A stretch of DNA of 15,964 nucleotides from an uncultured Bacillaceae bacterium (GCA_945639745.1 CALZEK010000009.1:1-15964), one strand, 5' to 3'; positions 7,052 to 15,342 are shown, counted from the stretch's first letter. Numbers and translations are program-made. Notes: generated by a model from the letters alone, not told the origin.

Positions 7052-7068
7052 CTTCTAGCTGCTAGAAG
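7052..7068 (+). promoter_or_regulatory. Palindromic hairpin overlapping the gdhA ribosome binding site
   Basis: CTTCTAGCTGCTAGAAG is a perfect palindrome around a central T. As RNA it folds into a 7-bp stem with a CUG loop. Its 3' arm is part of AGAAGGAGG (7064-7072), the Shine-Dalgarno sequence for the GTG start at 7082. It could limit initiation, stabilise the message 5' end or be a protein site. No function is shown by the sequence. Confidence 0.5.
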
Positions 7069-7081
7069 GAGGCACACATAA

Positions 7082-8467
7082 GTGTTTAGCCTAAATAAGA
7101 AAACAATTACTAAAAAAGAACAAGCTGTCCTTGATTATATGAACCGGATTTATAAAAAGCTTGAGGAACGCGATCCACATGAAACAGAATTCTTGCAAGC
7201 CGCAAAAATGTTGTTTAATTCTCTTATACCTGTCTTTGTGAAAAATAGCACATACATGGAACATAATATCCTTGAACGTATTATTGAACCAGAAAGAATA
7301 ATTATGTTTAGAGTTCCATGGGTTGATGATGATAATAACATGAGAGTTAATAGAGGATATCGCGTCCAATTTAATAGTGCAATTGGACCTTATAAAGGTG
7401 GTATTCGCTTCCATCCTTCTGTTAACTTAAGTATTATGAAGTTTTTAGGGCTTACTCAAATATTTAAAAATTCCTTAACAGGCCAACCAATTGGTGGTGG
7501 TAAAGGTGGAGCTGATTTTGACCCAAAAGGAAAATCTGATCAGGAAATTATGCGCTTTTGTCAAAGCTATATGACTGAACTAGTTAACCACATTGGACCT
7601 GATACCGATATACCTGCTGGAGATATTGGTGTGGGCAAACGTGAAATTGGTTATATGTTTGGTCAATACAAACGACTGCAAGGTGCTTATCATGCAGGTG
7701 TTTTAACTGGTAAGGCGCTAAATTACGGTGGAAGTCGTGGACGAACAGAAGCAACAGGTTATGGCACGATTTACTTTGTAGATGAAATGCTAAAAGATAA
7801 TAACTTAAGCTTTAAAAATGCCACATTAATTACTTCTGGTTCGGGTAATGTCGCTATCTATGCAATGGAAAAAGCAATTAAACTTGGTGCTAAAGTTGTT
7901 GCGTGCAGTGATTCAAGTGGATATGTTTATGACCCTAACGGATTAAGTCTTCAAACAATTAAACGGTTAAAATTAACTGAAAGTGCACGAATTAGTGAAT
8001 ACGTTAATACACATCCTCACGCTGAATACTTTGACGATGGCTCAAAGATTTGGTCTGTCCCTTGTGATATAGCACTTCCTTGTGCTACTCAAAATGAAAT
8101 TGACGAAGACTCTGCCAAAAGCTTAATTCAAAATGGTGTCAGAGTGGTTGCTGAAGGTGCAAATATGCCATGTACAAGCGAAGCTATTGATCTATTTATT
8201 GAAAACAATATTTTATTTGGTCCTGCACAAGCCGTCAATGCCGGAGGTGTTGCCGCTTCTGCGTTAGAAATGGCCCAAAACAGTTCACGTCTTGCTTGGT
8301 CAGCTGAAGAAGTTGACGTTCAATTACAAGTGATTATGAAACGGATTTATCGTCGTTGTACAAAAGCAGCACAAACTTATAAACAGCCGAAGAACTTAGT
8401 GGTCGGCTCTAATATTGCTGGATTTACTAAAGTAGCTGACACCATGATTGATCTTGGAAATATTTAA
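7082..8467 (+). CDS. gdhA: NADP-type glutamate dehydrogenase
   Basis: A 461-residue hexameric-type glutamate dehydrogenase that interconverts 2-oxoglutarate plus ammonia and glutamate in the cytosol. Substrate and catalytic residues are seen: Lys105 in GPYKGG, Lys141 in PIGGGKGGADFDP, and Asp181 in PAGDIGVG. The Rossmann loop is GSGNVA (253-258), followed by ACSDSSG. The IGGGKGGADFDPKGKSD block and HIGPDTDIPAGDIGVG are typical of the assimilatory NADPH enzymes (E. coli GdhA type) rather than the catabolic NAD enzymes RocG/GudB, which are about 415-425 residues. It starts at GTG, with AGAAGGAGG nine bases upstream. Divergent from a GltC-like regulator and followed by a terminator, it is probably a single-gene unit. 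Cofactor choice is inferred from family resemblance. Confidence 0.94.
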   Translation: MFSLNKKTITKKEQAVLDYMNRIYKKLEERDPHETEFLQAAKMLFNSLIPVFVKNSTYMEHNILERIIEPERIIMFRVPWVDDDNNMRVNRGYRVQFNSAIGPYKGGIRFHPSVNLSIMKFLGLTQIFKNSLTGQPIGGGKGGADFDPKGKSDQEIMRFCQSYMTELVNHIGPDTDIPAGDIGVGKREIGYMFGQYKRLQGAYHAGVLTGKALNYGGSRGRTEATGYGTIYFVDEMLKDNNLSFKNATLITSGSGNVAIYAMEKAIKLGAKVVACSDSSGYVYDPNGLSLQTIKRLKLTESARISEYVNTHPHAEYFDDGSKIWSVPCDIALPCATQNEIDEDSAKSLIQNGVRVVAEGANMPCTSEAIDLFIENNILFGPAQAVNAGGVAASALEMAQNSSRLAWSAEEVDVQLQVIMKRIYRRCTKAAQTYKQPKNLVVGSNIAGFTKVADTMIDLGNI

Positions 8468-8470
8468 ACT

Positions 8471-8498
8471 AAAACTCATAGTTCTCTATGGGTTTTTT
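8471..8498 (+). terminator. Intrinsic terminator after gdhA
   Basis: AAAACTCATAG and CTATGGGTTTT pair with one mismatch-tolerant G-U around a TTCT loop and run into six T. It lies three bases after the gdhA stop and only 19 bases before the Sir2 start. The downstream gene therefore either depends on read-through or has a promoter not evident here. Confidence 0.8.
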
Positions 8499-8517
8499 CA
8501 TACTTTGGAGGGATATA

Positions 8518-9234
8518 ATGAAAGAAGTTTTAAGATTATTAAAAGAAGCAAATTCAACAGTAGTTTTTACAGGAGCAGGCATGTCAACAGAGAGTGGATT
8601 ACCTGATTTTCGTTCGAAAGATAGAGGGCTTTGGGAAAAATTTAATCCTAATGAATTAGCTAATATTAATGCACTTTTGCATAATGAAGCTGAATTTACA
8701 CAATTTTATCAATATAGATTAGGTGAAATTAATAAATATCAACCACATGATGGCCATCGCATCTTAGCTGAATGGGAAAAAAATCGTGTTATTGATGGCA
8801 TTATTACACAAAATGTAGATGGATTTCATTCAGATGCTGGTAATAAAACAGTATATGAACTACACGGGTCATTTAGGGATATGCACTGTCACGAATGTAA
8901 AAGACAAGTTTCTCGTACTGATTATTTAACTGGAACAACGCGTTGTGAATGTGGTGGCACAATTAGGCCTGGCATCGTTCTTTTCGGTGAACATTTACCA
9001 CAAGATACATTCCAATTAGCTGAAGTACTTACTCAAAAGGCCGATTTATTTATTGTTTTAGGATCTTCCCTTTCTGTTTCTCCTGCAAATATGTTTCCTA
9101 TGCTAGCAAAAGAAAATGGCGCTAAATTAGTTATCGTAAACAGCGAACCTACTGAATTAGACCCTTTTGCTGATTATCTTATTCAAGATATGAAAATCAA
9201 ACATTTTTTAACCGAACTTAATTATTCTTTATAA
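8518..9234 (+). CDS. cobB: Sir2-family NAD-dependent protein deacylase
   Basis: A 238-residue sirtuin that removes acyl groups from lysine using NAD+. The NAD-binding motif is GAGMSTESGLPDFR (19-32), the TQNVDG motif is at 97-102, and the catalytic histidine is His116 (ELHGS). The zinc site is Cys124, Cys127, Cys143 and Cys145 (CHEC...CECGG). LGSSLSV (181-187) and VNSE (207-210) complete the fold. The length is usual for bacterial CobB/SrtN sirtuins. The start at ATG 8518 has GGAGGG five bases upstream. An in-frame ATG at 8488 lies inside the gdhA terminator and is rejected. It is transcribed in the same direction as gdhA, 50 bases downstream but past a terminator. The symbol is a family label; the substrate proteins are unknown. 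Confidence 0.93.
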   Translation: MKEVLRLLKEANSTVVFTGAGMSTESGLPDFRSKDRGLWEKFNPNELANINALLHNEAEFTQFYQYRLGEINKYQPHDGHRILAEWEKNRVIDGIITQNVDGFHSDAGNKTVYELHGSFRDMHCHECKRQVSRTDYLTGTTRCECGGTIRPGIVLFGEHLPQDTFQLAEVLTQKADLFIVLGSSLSVSPANMFPMLAKENGAKLVIVNSEPTELDPFADYLIQDMKIKHFLTELNYSL

Positions 9235-9276
9235 AAAAACTTCTGTGTTGAATAATCATTCAACACAGAAGTTTTT
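9235..9276. terminator. Bidirectional terminator between convergent sirtuin and USP genes
   Basis: A perfect 19-bp stem (AAAAACTTCTGTGTTGAAT and its complement) with a four-base loop AATC is flanked by A and T runs. It serves both convergent genes: it starts right after the sirtuin stop and touches the stop codon of the USP gene on the other strand. Confidence 0.92.
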
Positions 9277-9958
9277 ATTTTTCAACCGGTAAATTCGGAG
9301 GGTCTTTAATCTCTTCCATTACTTTACCATCATGAATTTCGACTTCATGTGATTTACCACCACATACATACTTGAAATAACCATTATCAAAGTCTGTCCC
9401 GATTTCTTTATAAAATACACCTTCAAAATAATTCTTTTTTGATTTAGTAAAACTCAAAATATAACTATCTTCTATACGTTGCAGGTATCCTCTAATTCCT
9501 TTTTCATAAATTTCTTCATCGCCACTTTCAAGTGCACGGTTTACTGAAACGATATGAACATCTATAAAAACGAGCTCTTTTAAGAGTACGTTAATAAACG
9601 AACCCTTTGTTATTTCTTCCCATCTATTTTGAGGCGTTTCACCGATAATAACTTGTGTAATATTGTGTTTATAAGCCACTTCTTTAATAACTTTAACTAT
9701 TGGGCGTGTTTCATTATCTTTTAAAATGAATTTATCTGCTCCGAGCTCTTCTGCTAATTGTTTCCATTCTTCTACATAACTTGTTTTTTCAGCATCAAAC
9801 TCATCAAAAGGCAAGCGATCTACTGTTAATACATATAATGGACAACCTGTCATTCGTGCTAATTCATATCCACGCCTAATGAGTCTTCTACCATTTGGTC
9901 CATAATAAACACATACAAGAATTCGTTCATCCATATGGCTCATAGCATTTGCACTCAT
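9275..9958 (-). CDS. KdpD-like universal stress (USP) domain protein with C-terminal extension
   Basis: A 227-residue soluble protein. Residues 11-140 form a universal-stress-protein fold: RILVCVYYGPNGRRLIRRGYEL at the start (strand and helix), LYVLTVD at 41-47, and VIIGETPQNRW (103-113) followed by GS (119-120) as the nucleotide-type loop. This resembles the cytoplasmic USP domain of the K+-sensor kinase KdpD more than stand-alone UspA. There is no kinase, membrane segment or KdpD sensor domain. Residues 145-227 are an extension I do not recognise, rich in charged and aromatic residues. The ATG at 9958 follows AGAGG by nine bases, and the preceding TTG is too close to it. The gene is divergent from the Na+/H+ antiporter operon, so a role in ion or osmotic stress is plausible but unproven. 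Confidence 0.7.
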   Translation of the reverse strand: MSANAMSHMDERILVCVYYGPNGRRLIRRGYELARMTGCPLYVLTVDRLPFDEFDAEKTSYVEEWKQLAEELGADKFILKDNETRPIVKVIKEVAYKHNITQVIIGETPQNRWEEITKGSFINVLLKELVFIDVHIVSVNRALESGDEEIYEKGIRGYLQRIEDSYILSFTKSKKNYFEGVFYKEIGTDFDNGYFKYVCGGKSHEVEIHDGKVMEEIKDPPNLPVEK

Positions 9959-10005
9959 CAACCGTCACCTCTTCTGCTTTTAGCATGTATTTTCTATATC
10001 ATTCT

Positions 10006-10014
10006 ATTATATCA
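10006..10014 (-). promoter_or_regulatory. Extended -10 promoter for the USP gene
   Basis: The minus-strand TGATATAAT has the extended -10 form (TGnTATAAT), about 48 bases before the USP start, with no clear -35, as is common for such promoters. A 7-bp inverted repeat (ATATCAT 10009-10015 and ATGATAT 10028-10034) overlaps it and might be an operator. Confidence 0.5.
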
Positions 10015-10138
10015 TAAGTTAAATATAATGATATGTTGAAGTTAGTTTCATTCTTTCATTTAAATTAATTCCATTTTTATAGTCTACTAAATATAAATAA
10101 ATATTTCTACTTATTTTAATTGTTATTTTTCATCTGTA

Positions 10139-10166
10139 TTGGATGCACGTTCATTCTATATAGTAT
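10139..10166 (+). promoter_or_regulatory. Possible promoter of the mnhA operon
   Basis: TTGGAT (10139-10144) and TAGTAT (10161-10166) are 16 bases apart, followed by a long alternating T/A stretch containing TATAAT (10166-10171) without a well-placed -35. Several registers are possible, so only the region is supported. The ribosome binding site AAAGGAGGAA follows at about 10199-10208. Confidence 0.3.
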
Positions 10167-10213
10167 ATAATATATAAGTATATATTTTTAATCTAGACAA
10201 AGGAGGAACCGCG

Positions 10214-12616
10214 TTGCTCACTTTAAATATGGCGATTTTTCTTCCCTTCCTTGCATCTTTATTAATTCCTTTTATTTATAGAAGGCATTTTAAAATACAT
10301 ATTGGTTGGTTTGTTTTAATCGTTCCTGTCATTTTATTTATAACACTAATAACATATTTACCACAAATAAAACAAGGTGACTCATTCACTGAGACCTTGA
10401 ATTGGATTCCCACTTTCAACATTAATTTAACTTCTTATATTGACGGTTTAAGTTTAATTTTCGGCCTACTAATTACTGGTATTGGTGCTTTGGTCGTTTT
10501 TTATTCAATATTCTATTTAGACTTCTCTGAAAATCTCGGACATTTTTACACTTATTTATTATTATTTATGGGCAGTATGCTTGGTGTCGTTTTCTCAGAT
10601 CATATGATGATTTTATACGCTTTTTGGGAATTGACAAGTATCTCATCTTTTTTACTGATTGCTTTTTGGTATCAGCGTAAAGGCTCGAGATACGGGGCAA
10701 AAAAATCTTTATTGATTACTGTCTTTGGTGGTTTGGGCATGTTAATTGGCTTTTTAATGCTTTACCAAATCACAGGAACTTTCAGTATTAGAGAAACATT
10801 TGAACTCATTATTCCTTTAAAAGAACACATTCTCTTTACACCCGCCCTGATTTTAATTTTATTAGGTGCATTTACTAAATCAGCACAGTTTCCATTCCAT
10901 ATTTGGTTGCCAGACGCAATGGAAGCACCTACACCAGTTAGTGCTTATTTGCACTCTGCGACAATGGTTAAAGCTGGTATTTACATCGTTGCAAGATTTA
11001 CACCTATATTTGGCGGAGACGCTGTTTGGTTCTATGCAGTTAGTATAACGGGTTTAATCACTTTGTTTTGGGGAGCTTTTTCTGCAATTAGAGAAACCGA
11101 CCTGAAAGCTTTACTCGCCTACTCAACAATTAGCCAATTAGGTTTAGTCATGAGTTTATTCGGTGTCAGTTCTTTATCTCTACACCCGACCATTACAATA
11201 AATGAGGTCTTGTACACTCAAGCTGCATTTGCCGCTTTGTTTCATTTAGTCAACCACTCAACATTCAAAGGTGCTTTGTTTATGGTTGTAGGTATTCTTG
11301 ACTTTAAAATTGGGACAAGAGATATTCGCAGACTGGGTGGTTTAATGCTCTTTATGCCTATTTCATTTTCAATTGCTTTAATTGGAAGCTTTTCAATGGC
11401 TGGCTTACCCCCATTTAATGGCTTTTTAAGCAAAGAAATGTTTTTCCAAGCCATGTTAAGCGTAAATGAATTTGATTTCTTTTCGCTGAATACTATTGGT
11501 GTCTTATTTCCTATTATTGCATGGATAGCAAGTGTATTTACATTTATTTATAGTATGATTATTGTCTTTAAAACATTTCTTGGTAAACCAAAAGAAAAGA
11601 AATTATCACAAGCAAAAGAAGCTTCCTTTGGTATGTTACTTGCTCCAAGTATCTTAGCTATATTTATTTTCTTAATTTTCATATTCCCAAATGTTTTAGC
11701 TGATAATATATTGAAGCCTGCTGTTTTTAATATTTATCCTAATCTTGAAAATAATTATTTTGAACCGATAAAGGCTTGGCATGGCTTTAATACCGAACTC
11801 TTTATGACAATGGGAGTTGTCGTTATTGGAACAGTCATATTTGCATTTTACAGACGTTGGAACATTGTTTATAAACTGTTTCCTAAGTTTTTATCTTTTG
11901 ATGCATTGTATAATAACTCATTAATATTTTTTGATCGTCTAGCAAAGAATACGACATCAAAATATATGACAGGTTATTTACGTCATTATTTTCAATATGT
12001 ATTTATTACATTTACACTCTTAGTTGGATTTACTCTCTTTAAATTAAATGCTTTTTCATTTAGTTTAACAGGTGACGAACCCATTGGTATATTTGAATGG
12101 ATTCTTGCCATTACTATTATCATTGCAGGTATTAGTATGATTATCACGAGTTCGCGTTTAACTGCTATTGTCATTAATGGTTATATAGGCTTCACTATCG
12201 CACTGTTTTTTGTTCTCTTTAGAGCACCTGATTTAGCTCTTACACAAGTAGTCATTGAAACAGTTACTACAGCTCTTTTCTTACTTGCACTCTATTTTTT
12301 ACCCAGATGGGAAGAAAAAAGAGCGCCCGTTAGAGAAAGAAGGCAAAACTTTATCATTGCTGCTAGTGTTGGACTTGTCTTTACTTTAGTAGCACTTTCG
12401 GTAAAGAGCGGCCGATTATTCACTTCTATCTCTAGTTTCTTTGAAGATTCTGATGAAAAAGCAGGCGCTGCTAATATTGTTAACACAATCTTAGGTGACT
12501 TTAGAGCATTTGACACAATGCTTGAGGTTATCGTTTTATTCATTGCAGGTATTGGCGTCTTTACCTTAATCAAAGCAAACAAAAAGAGGGGAGCGCATAA
12601 CCTTGAAGATAAATGA
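10214..12616 (+). CDS. mnhA: Na+/H+ antiporter subunit A (Mnh/Mrp complex)
   Basis: An 800-residue polytopic membrane protein, the full length of MrpA/MnhA. It is the largest subunit of the multi-subunit Na+/H+ antiporter, related to complex I NuoL plus a C-terminal MbhD/E-like part. Conserved charged residues of the proton path are present: Glu139 (FWELTS), Lys222 (FTKSAQFPFHIWLPDAMEAPTPVS) and Lys253 (HSATMVKAGIY). The C-terminal block APDLALTQVVIETVTTALF and NTILGDFRAFDT is also typical. It opens the operon at a TTG start (10214), with AGGAGG seven bases upstream, and overlaps mnhB by 14 bases. By eye it is close to Bacillus MrpA and to staphylococcal MnhA2. I do not assign a paralogue number. 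The complex exports Na+ in exchange for H+, giving salt and alkali tolerance. Confidence 0.96.
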   Translation: MLTLNMAIFLPFLASLLIPFIYRRHFKIHIGWFVLIVPVILFITLITYLPQIKQGDSFTETLNWIPTFNINLTSYIDGLSLIFGLLITGIGALVVFYSIFYLDFSENLGHFYTYLLLFMGSMLGVVFSDHMMILYAFWELTSISSFLLIAFWYQRKGSRYGAKKSLLITVFGGLGMLIGFLMLYQITGTFSIRETFELIIPLKEHILFTPALILILLGAFTKSAQFPFHIWLPDAMEAPTPVSAYLHSATMVKAGIYIVARFTPIFGGDAVWFYAVSITGLITLFWGAFSAIRETDLKALLAYSTISQLGLVMSLFGVSSLSLHPTITINEVLYTQAAFAALFHLVNHSTFKGALFMVVGILDFKIGTRDIRRLGGLMLFMPISFSIALIGSFSMAGLPPFNGFLSKEMFFQAMLSVNEFDFFSLNTIGVLFPIIAWIASVFTFIYSMIIVFKTFLGKPKEKKLSQAKEASFGMLLAPSILAIFIFLIFIFPNVLADNILKPAVFNIYPNLENNYFEPIKAWHGFNTELFMTMGVVVIGTVIFAFYRRWNIVYKLFPKFLSFDALYNNSLIFFDRLAKNTTSKYMTGYLRHYFQYVFITFTLLVGFTLFKLNAFSFSLTGDEPIGIFEWILAITIIIAGISMIITSSRLTAIVINGYIGFTIALFFVLFRAPDLALTQVVIETVTTALFLLALYFLPRWEEKRAPVRERRQNFIIAASVGLVFTLVALSVKSGRLFTSISSFFEDSDEKAGAANIVNTILGDFRAFDTMLEVIVLFIAGIGVFTLIKANKKRGAHNLEDK

Positions 12617-13025
12617 TCTTATTTTACGTTCCGTCACTAAACTAATTGTTTTTATTATTTTAACATTGGCTATTTATTTATTTTTCTCAGGTCATAATGC
12701 ACCCGGTGGAGGATTTATTGGCGGACTTGTTTTAGCTTCAGCAATTGTTCTTTTACTCTTAACTTATGATATTGAAACATTTAAATATAGTATTCCTTTT
12801 GATTTTAAAATCGTTGCCGCAATCGGATCACTTATTGTTTTATTAACTGGTATGGGTGCTGTTTTATTTGGTAAACCTTTTTTAACACAATCATTTGCTA
12901 CAATTAACATACCATTCATTGGCCTTCGTGAAATTTCAACAGTTACTTTTTTTGAACTTGGTGTTGCTTTAGCAGTTGTTGGTGTTGTAATAACTATTAT
13001 TTTAAGCATTAGTGAGGATGTGTAA
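12603..13025 (+). CDS. mnhB: Na+/H+ antiporter subunit B
   Basis: A 140-residue membrane protein with about four hydrophobic helices and the MnhB hallmark GHNAPGGGFIGGLV in the first third. The length fits the family (about 140). The TTG start at 12603 lies inside the end of mnhA, with GAGGGGA shortly upstream, so its translation is coupled to mnhA. It is required with the other Mrp subunits for antiport. The next gene begins four bases after its stop. Confidence 0.94.
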   Translation: MKINDLILRSVTKLIVFIILTLAIYLFFSGHNAPGGGFIGGLVLASAIVLLLLTYDIETFKYSIPFDFKIVAAIGSLIVLLTGMGAVLFGKPFLTQSFATINIPFIGLREISTVTFFELGVALAVVGVVITIILSISEDV

Positions 13026-13028
13026 TAA

Positions 13029-13367
13029 ATGGAAACGTTAATTATTATTGTAGCAGGTATTCTGGTTACAGTTGCCGTTTATCTGTTATTATCTAAAAAT
13101 GTCATTCGTGTTATCCTTGGCACAGCCGTCCTAACTCATGCTGTTCATTTATTAATTATGGCAATGGGCGGATTTAAAGGTGATAGTGTTCCGATTGTAA
13201 GTCAAAAGGAAACAAGCTTTGTCGATGCTTTACCACAAGCACTTATTTTAACTTCAATTGTTATTAGTTTTGCTGTGACAGCATTTTTCTTAGTCCTTGC
13301 CTATCAAACTTATAAATATACTAAAACGGATGATTTAAGTGAGATGCGTGGTGTTGATCATGAATAA
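13029..13367 (+). CDS. mnhC: Na+/H+ antiporter subunit C
   Basis: A 112-residue three-helix membrane protein homologous to NuoK of complex I. Typical features are LSKNVIRVILGTAVLTHAVH (residues 21-40) and DALPQALILTSIVISFAVTAF in the last helix. The ATG is preceded by GAGGATG, partly inside the end of mnhB. Its last eight bases (ATGAATAA) also hold the mnhD start. Confidence 0.94.
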   Translation: METLIIIVAGILVTVAVYLLLSKNVIRVILGTAVLTHAVHLLIMAMGGFKGDSVPIVSQKETSFVDALPQALILTSIVISFAVTAFFLVLAYQTYKYTKTDDLSEMRGVDHE

Positions 13368-14841
13368 TTTAGTTGTTTTTCCAATGATTATTCCATTACT
13401 TGTCGGAGTTATTTTAGCTTTTTTTCCTAACCATATATATACACAAAGACTTTTAACGCTTCTAAGTCTTATTGCAACATTCGTTGTAAGTATTTTATTA
13501 TTAAACTTAATTCAAACAGAGGGTATTATCACACTCGAATTTGGAGACTGGCAAGCACCATTTGGCATCGTTTTTGTTGCTGATTCTTTTGCGACTTTAC
13601 TCGTTTTAACAACAAGTTTACTCAGTTCAATTATCATTCTTTTTGCTTTTCAAACCATTGGTAAAACACGTGAAACTCTTTATTTTTACGCGTTTGTAAA
13701 CTTTTTAATTGCAGGTGTCAATGGATCTTTTTTAACAGGTGATCTTTTCAACCTTTTTGTTACTTTTGAAGTTATGTTACTAGCATCGTATGCTTTAATT
13801 ACTTTAAATGGTAAAAAAGTTCAATTACGTGAATCAATTAAGTATGTTGCTATTAATGTTGTCGCTTCTTCTTTTTTCCTAATCGCTATTGCTTATTTGT
13901 ATGGTACGATAGGCACACTCAATATGGCACATGCTTCTGAACGGATTGCAGAAGTTGGACAAACACCACTGCTTACTGTAATTAGTCTGGTTTTTTTACT
14001 TGTTTTTAGTTTGAAGAGCGGACTGTTACTTTATCAATGGTTACCTGGTTCATATAGTGTCCCACCAGCTGCTATTGCCGCCTTGTTTGGAGCACTATTA
14101 ACAAAAGTTGGCATTTATGCTTTATATCGTGTTTTTACGCTTATTTTTTATCACGAGCCTCAAATAACACATACAATAATTGCTGTAATGGCTATTTTGA
14201 CAATTATTGGTGGCAGTATTGGTGCCATTGCCTTTAGAGATATTAAACAGGTTATTACTTATAATGTCGTTATCGCAGTTGGTTTTATTTTAGCTGCTCT
14301 AGCAATCTTCACTGCTACAAGTATAACAGGTGGTATTTATTATTTATTACACGACATGATTGTAAAAGCTTTGTTGTTTCTACTTGCAGGTACAATTATT
14401 TATTTAACGAAAACGTCTCGCGTTGATGCGATGAGTGGATTGATTCGAAACTATCCAACACTTGGTTGGTTCTTTTTTATTACTGTCCTATCTCTTACTG
14501 GTATTCCACCTCTCAGTGGATTTTTAGGAAAAGTACTCGTCGGGCAAGGTGCACTTGAAACAAGTTCCTATATTTTATTGTTAGTCACTTTTTTATCAAG
14601 TATGGTCGTCCTTTATTCTCTTTTACGTGTATTTATGGGCACATTTTGGGGAGAGACTATTATTAGTGAAGAAGAGCAAATCCCTTTAAAACCACTAACG
14701 TTACTTCCTAGTGCAATACTTATTTGTTTAACTTTTATTTTAGGACTTGCTCCTGAATCTATTGCACCTTTTGTGACCGATGCAAGTAATGTGTTAATGA
14801 ATCCACAAATTTATATTGATGCTGTATTGGAAAATGATTAA
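13360..14841 (+). CDS. mnhD: Na+/H+ antiporter subunit D
   Basis: A 493-residue polytopic protein of the NuoM/NuoN-like Mrp D family. Its functional residues keep the MrpD positions: Glu137 (FVTFEVMLLASY) and Lys219 (SLKSG), followed by Lys249 (GALLTKVGIY) and the GIPPLSGFLGK loop. Together with MnhA it forms the proton-translocating part. I chose the ATG at 13360, which overlaps the mnhC stop as ATGAATAA and gives the expected N-terminus MNNLVVFPMIIPLL. The ATG at 13339 would add seven residues encoded within mnhC. The ribosome binding site is weak (GTGGTG), consistent with translational coupling to mnhC. Confidence 0.94.
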   Translation: MNNLVVFPMIIPLLVGVILAFFPNHIYTQRLLTLLSLIATFVVSILLLNLIQTEGIITLEFGDWQAPFGIVFVADSFATLLVLTTSLLSSIIILFAFQTIGKTRETLYFYAFVNFLIAGVNGSFLTGDLFNLFVTFEVMLLASYALITLNGKKVQLRESIKYVAINVVASSFFLIAIAYLYGTIGTLNMAHASERIAEVGQTPLLTVISLVFLLVFSLKSGLLLYQWLPGSYSVPPAAIAALFGALLTKVGIYALYRVFTLIFYHEPQITHTIIAVMAILTIIGGSIGAIAFRDIKQVITYNVVIAVGFILAALAIFTATSITGGIYYLLHDMIVKALLFLLAGTIIYLTKTSRVDAMSGLIRNYPTLGWFFFITVLSLTGIPPLSGFLGKVLVGQGALETSSYILLLVTFLSSMVVLYSLLRVFMGTFWGETIISEEEQIPLKPLTLLPSAILICLTFILGLAPESIAPFVTDASNVLMNPQIYIDAVLEND

Positions 14842-14859
14842 TAAGGGAGGTATAGATGT

Positions 14860-15342
14860 ATGGCTTCGCAGTTTTTATTAAACTTATTTATTGCTTTATT
14901 GTGGGTGTTTTTAAAAGATGAAAATAATTTCTATTTTTCAACTTTTGCTAATGGGTTTCTGATTGGAATTTTCATAGTTTTTTTAATGCGACGCTTTTTT
15001 GGAGGTCAATTTTATTTATTCGGCTTTTATGCTATTTTTAAATTAATTCTCTTGTTTATATCTGAGTTACTTCAATCAAGCCTTGTTGTCATCAAACATA
15101 TATTAAGCCCAGATATAAATATCGAGCCAGGCATCTTTACTTATAAAACGACTTTAAAAAGAGATTGGGAAGTTACTACTCTTGCACTCTTGCTAACCTT
15201 AACTCCTGGTTCAGTTGTCATGGAAGTAAATCCAGAAGGAAATGTTTTTTATATTCATGCAATGGATATAAATCGATATCAAACTGATTTAGAAAAATCT
15301 CTTGGAAAATTTGAAAAAGCAATTATGGAGGTGACACGTTAA
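14860..15342 (+). CDS. mnhE: Na+/H+ antiporter subunit E
   Basis: A 160-residue subunit, the usual MnhE length. It has an N-terminal membrane part (MASQFLLNLFIALLWVF, then GFLIGIFIVFLMRR and two more hydrophobic stretches) and a soluble C-terminal domain with the conserved LALLLTLTPGSVVMEV (108-123). GGGAGG stands nine bases before the ATG. The stop overlaps the mnhF start as TAATG. The role of MnhE within the complex is structural or assembly-related in known Mrp systems. Confidence 0.94.
   Translation: MASQFLLNLFIALLWVFLKDENNFYFSTFANGFLIGIFIVFLMRRFFGGQFYLFGFYAIFKLILLFISELLQSSLVVIKHILSPDINIEPGIFTYKTTLKRDWEVTTLALLLTLTPGSVVMEVNPEGNVFYIHAMDINRYQTDLEKSLGKFEKAIMEVTR

Noticed and set aside
7091..7414. 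Minus-strand open frames opposite the start of gdhA
   Set aside because: They are antisense shadows of a strongly conserved enzyme.
8488..8517. Upstream in-frame ATG for the sirtuin
   Set aside because: It lies inside the gdhA terminator without a ribosome binding site. The ATG at 8518 has GGAGGG five bases upstream and gives the normal sirtuin N-terminus.
10155..10190. Alternating T/A tract before mnhA considered as an origin-like or repeat element
   Set aside because: It is short, with no DnaA boxes or regular repeat unit; ordinary AT-rich promoter DNA explains it.
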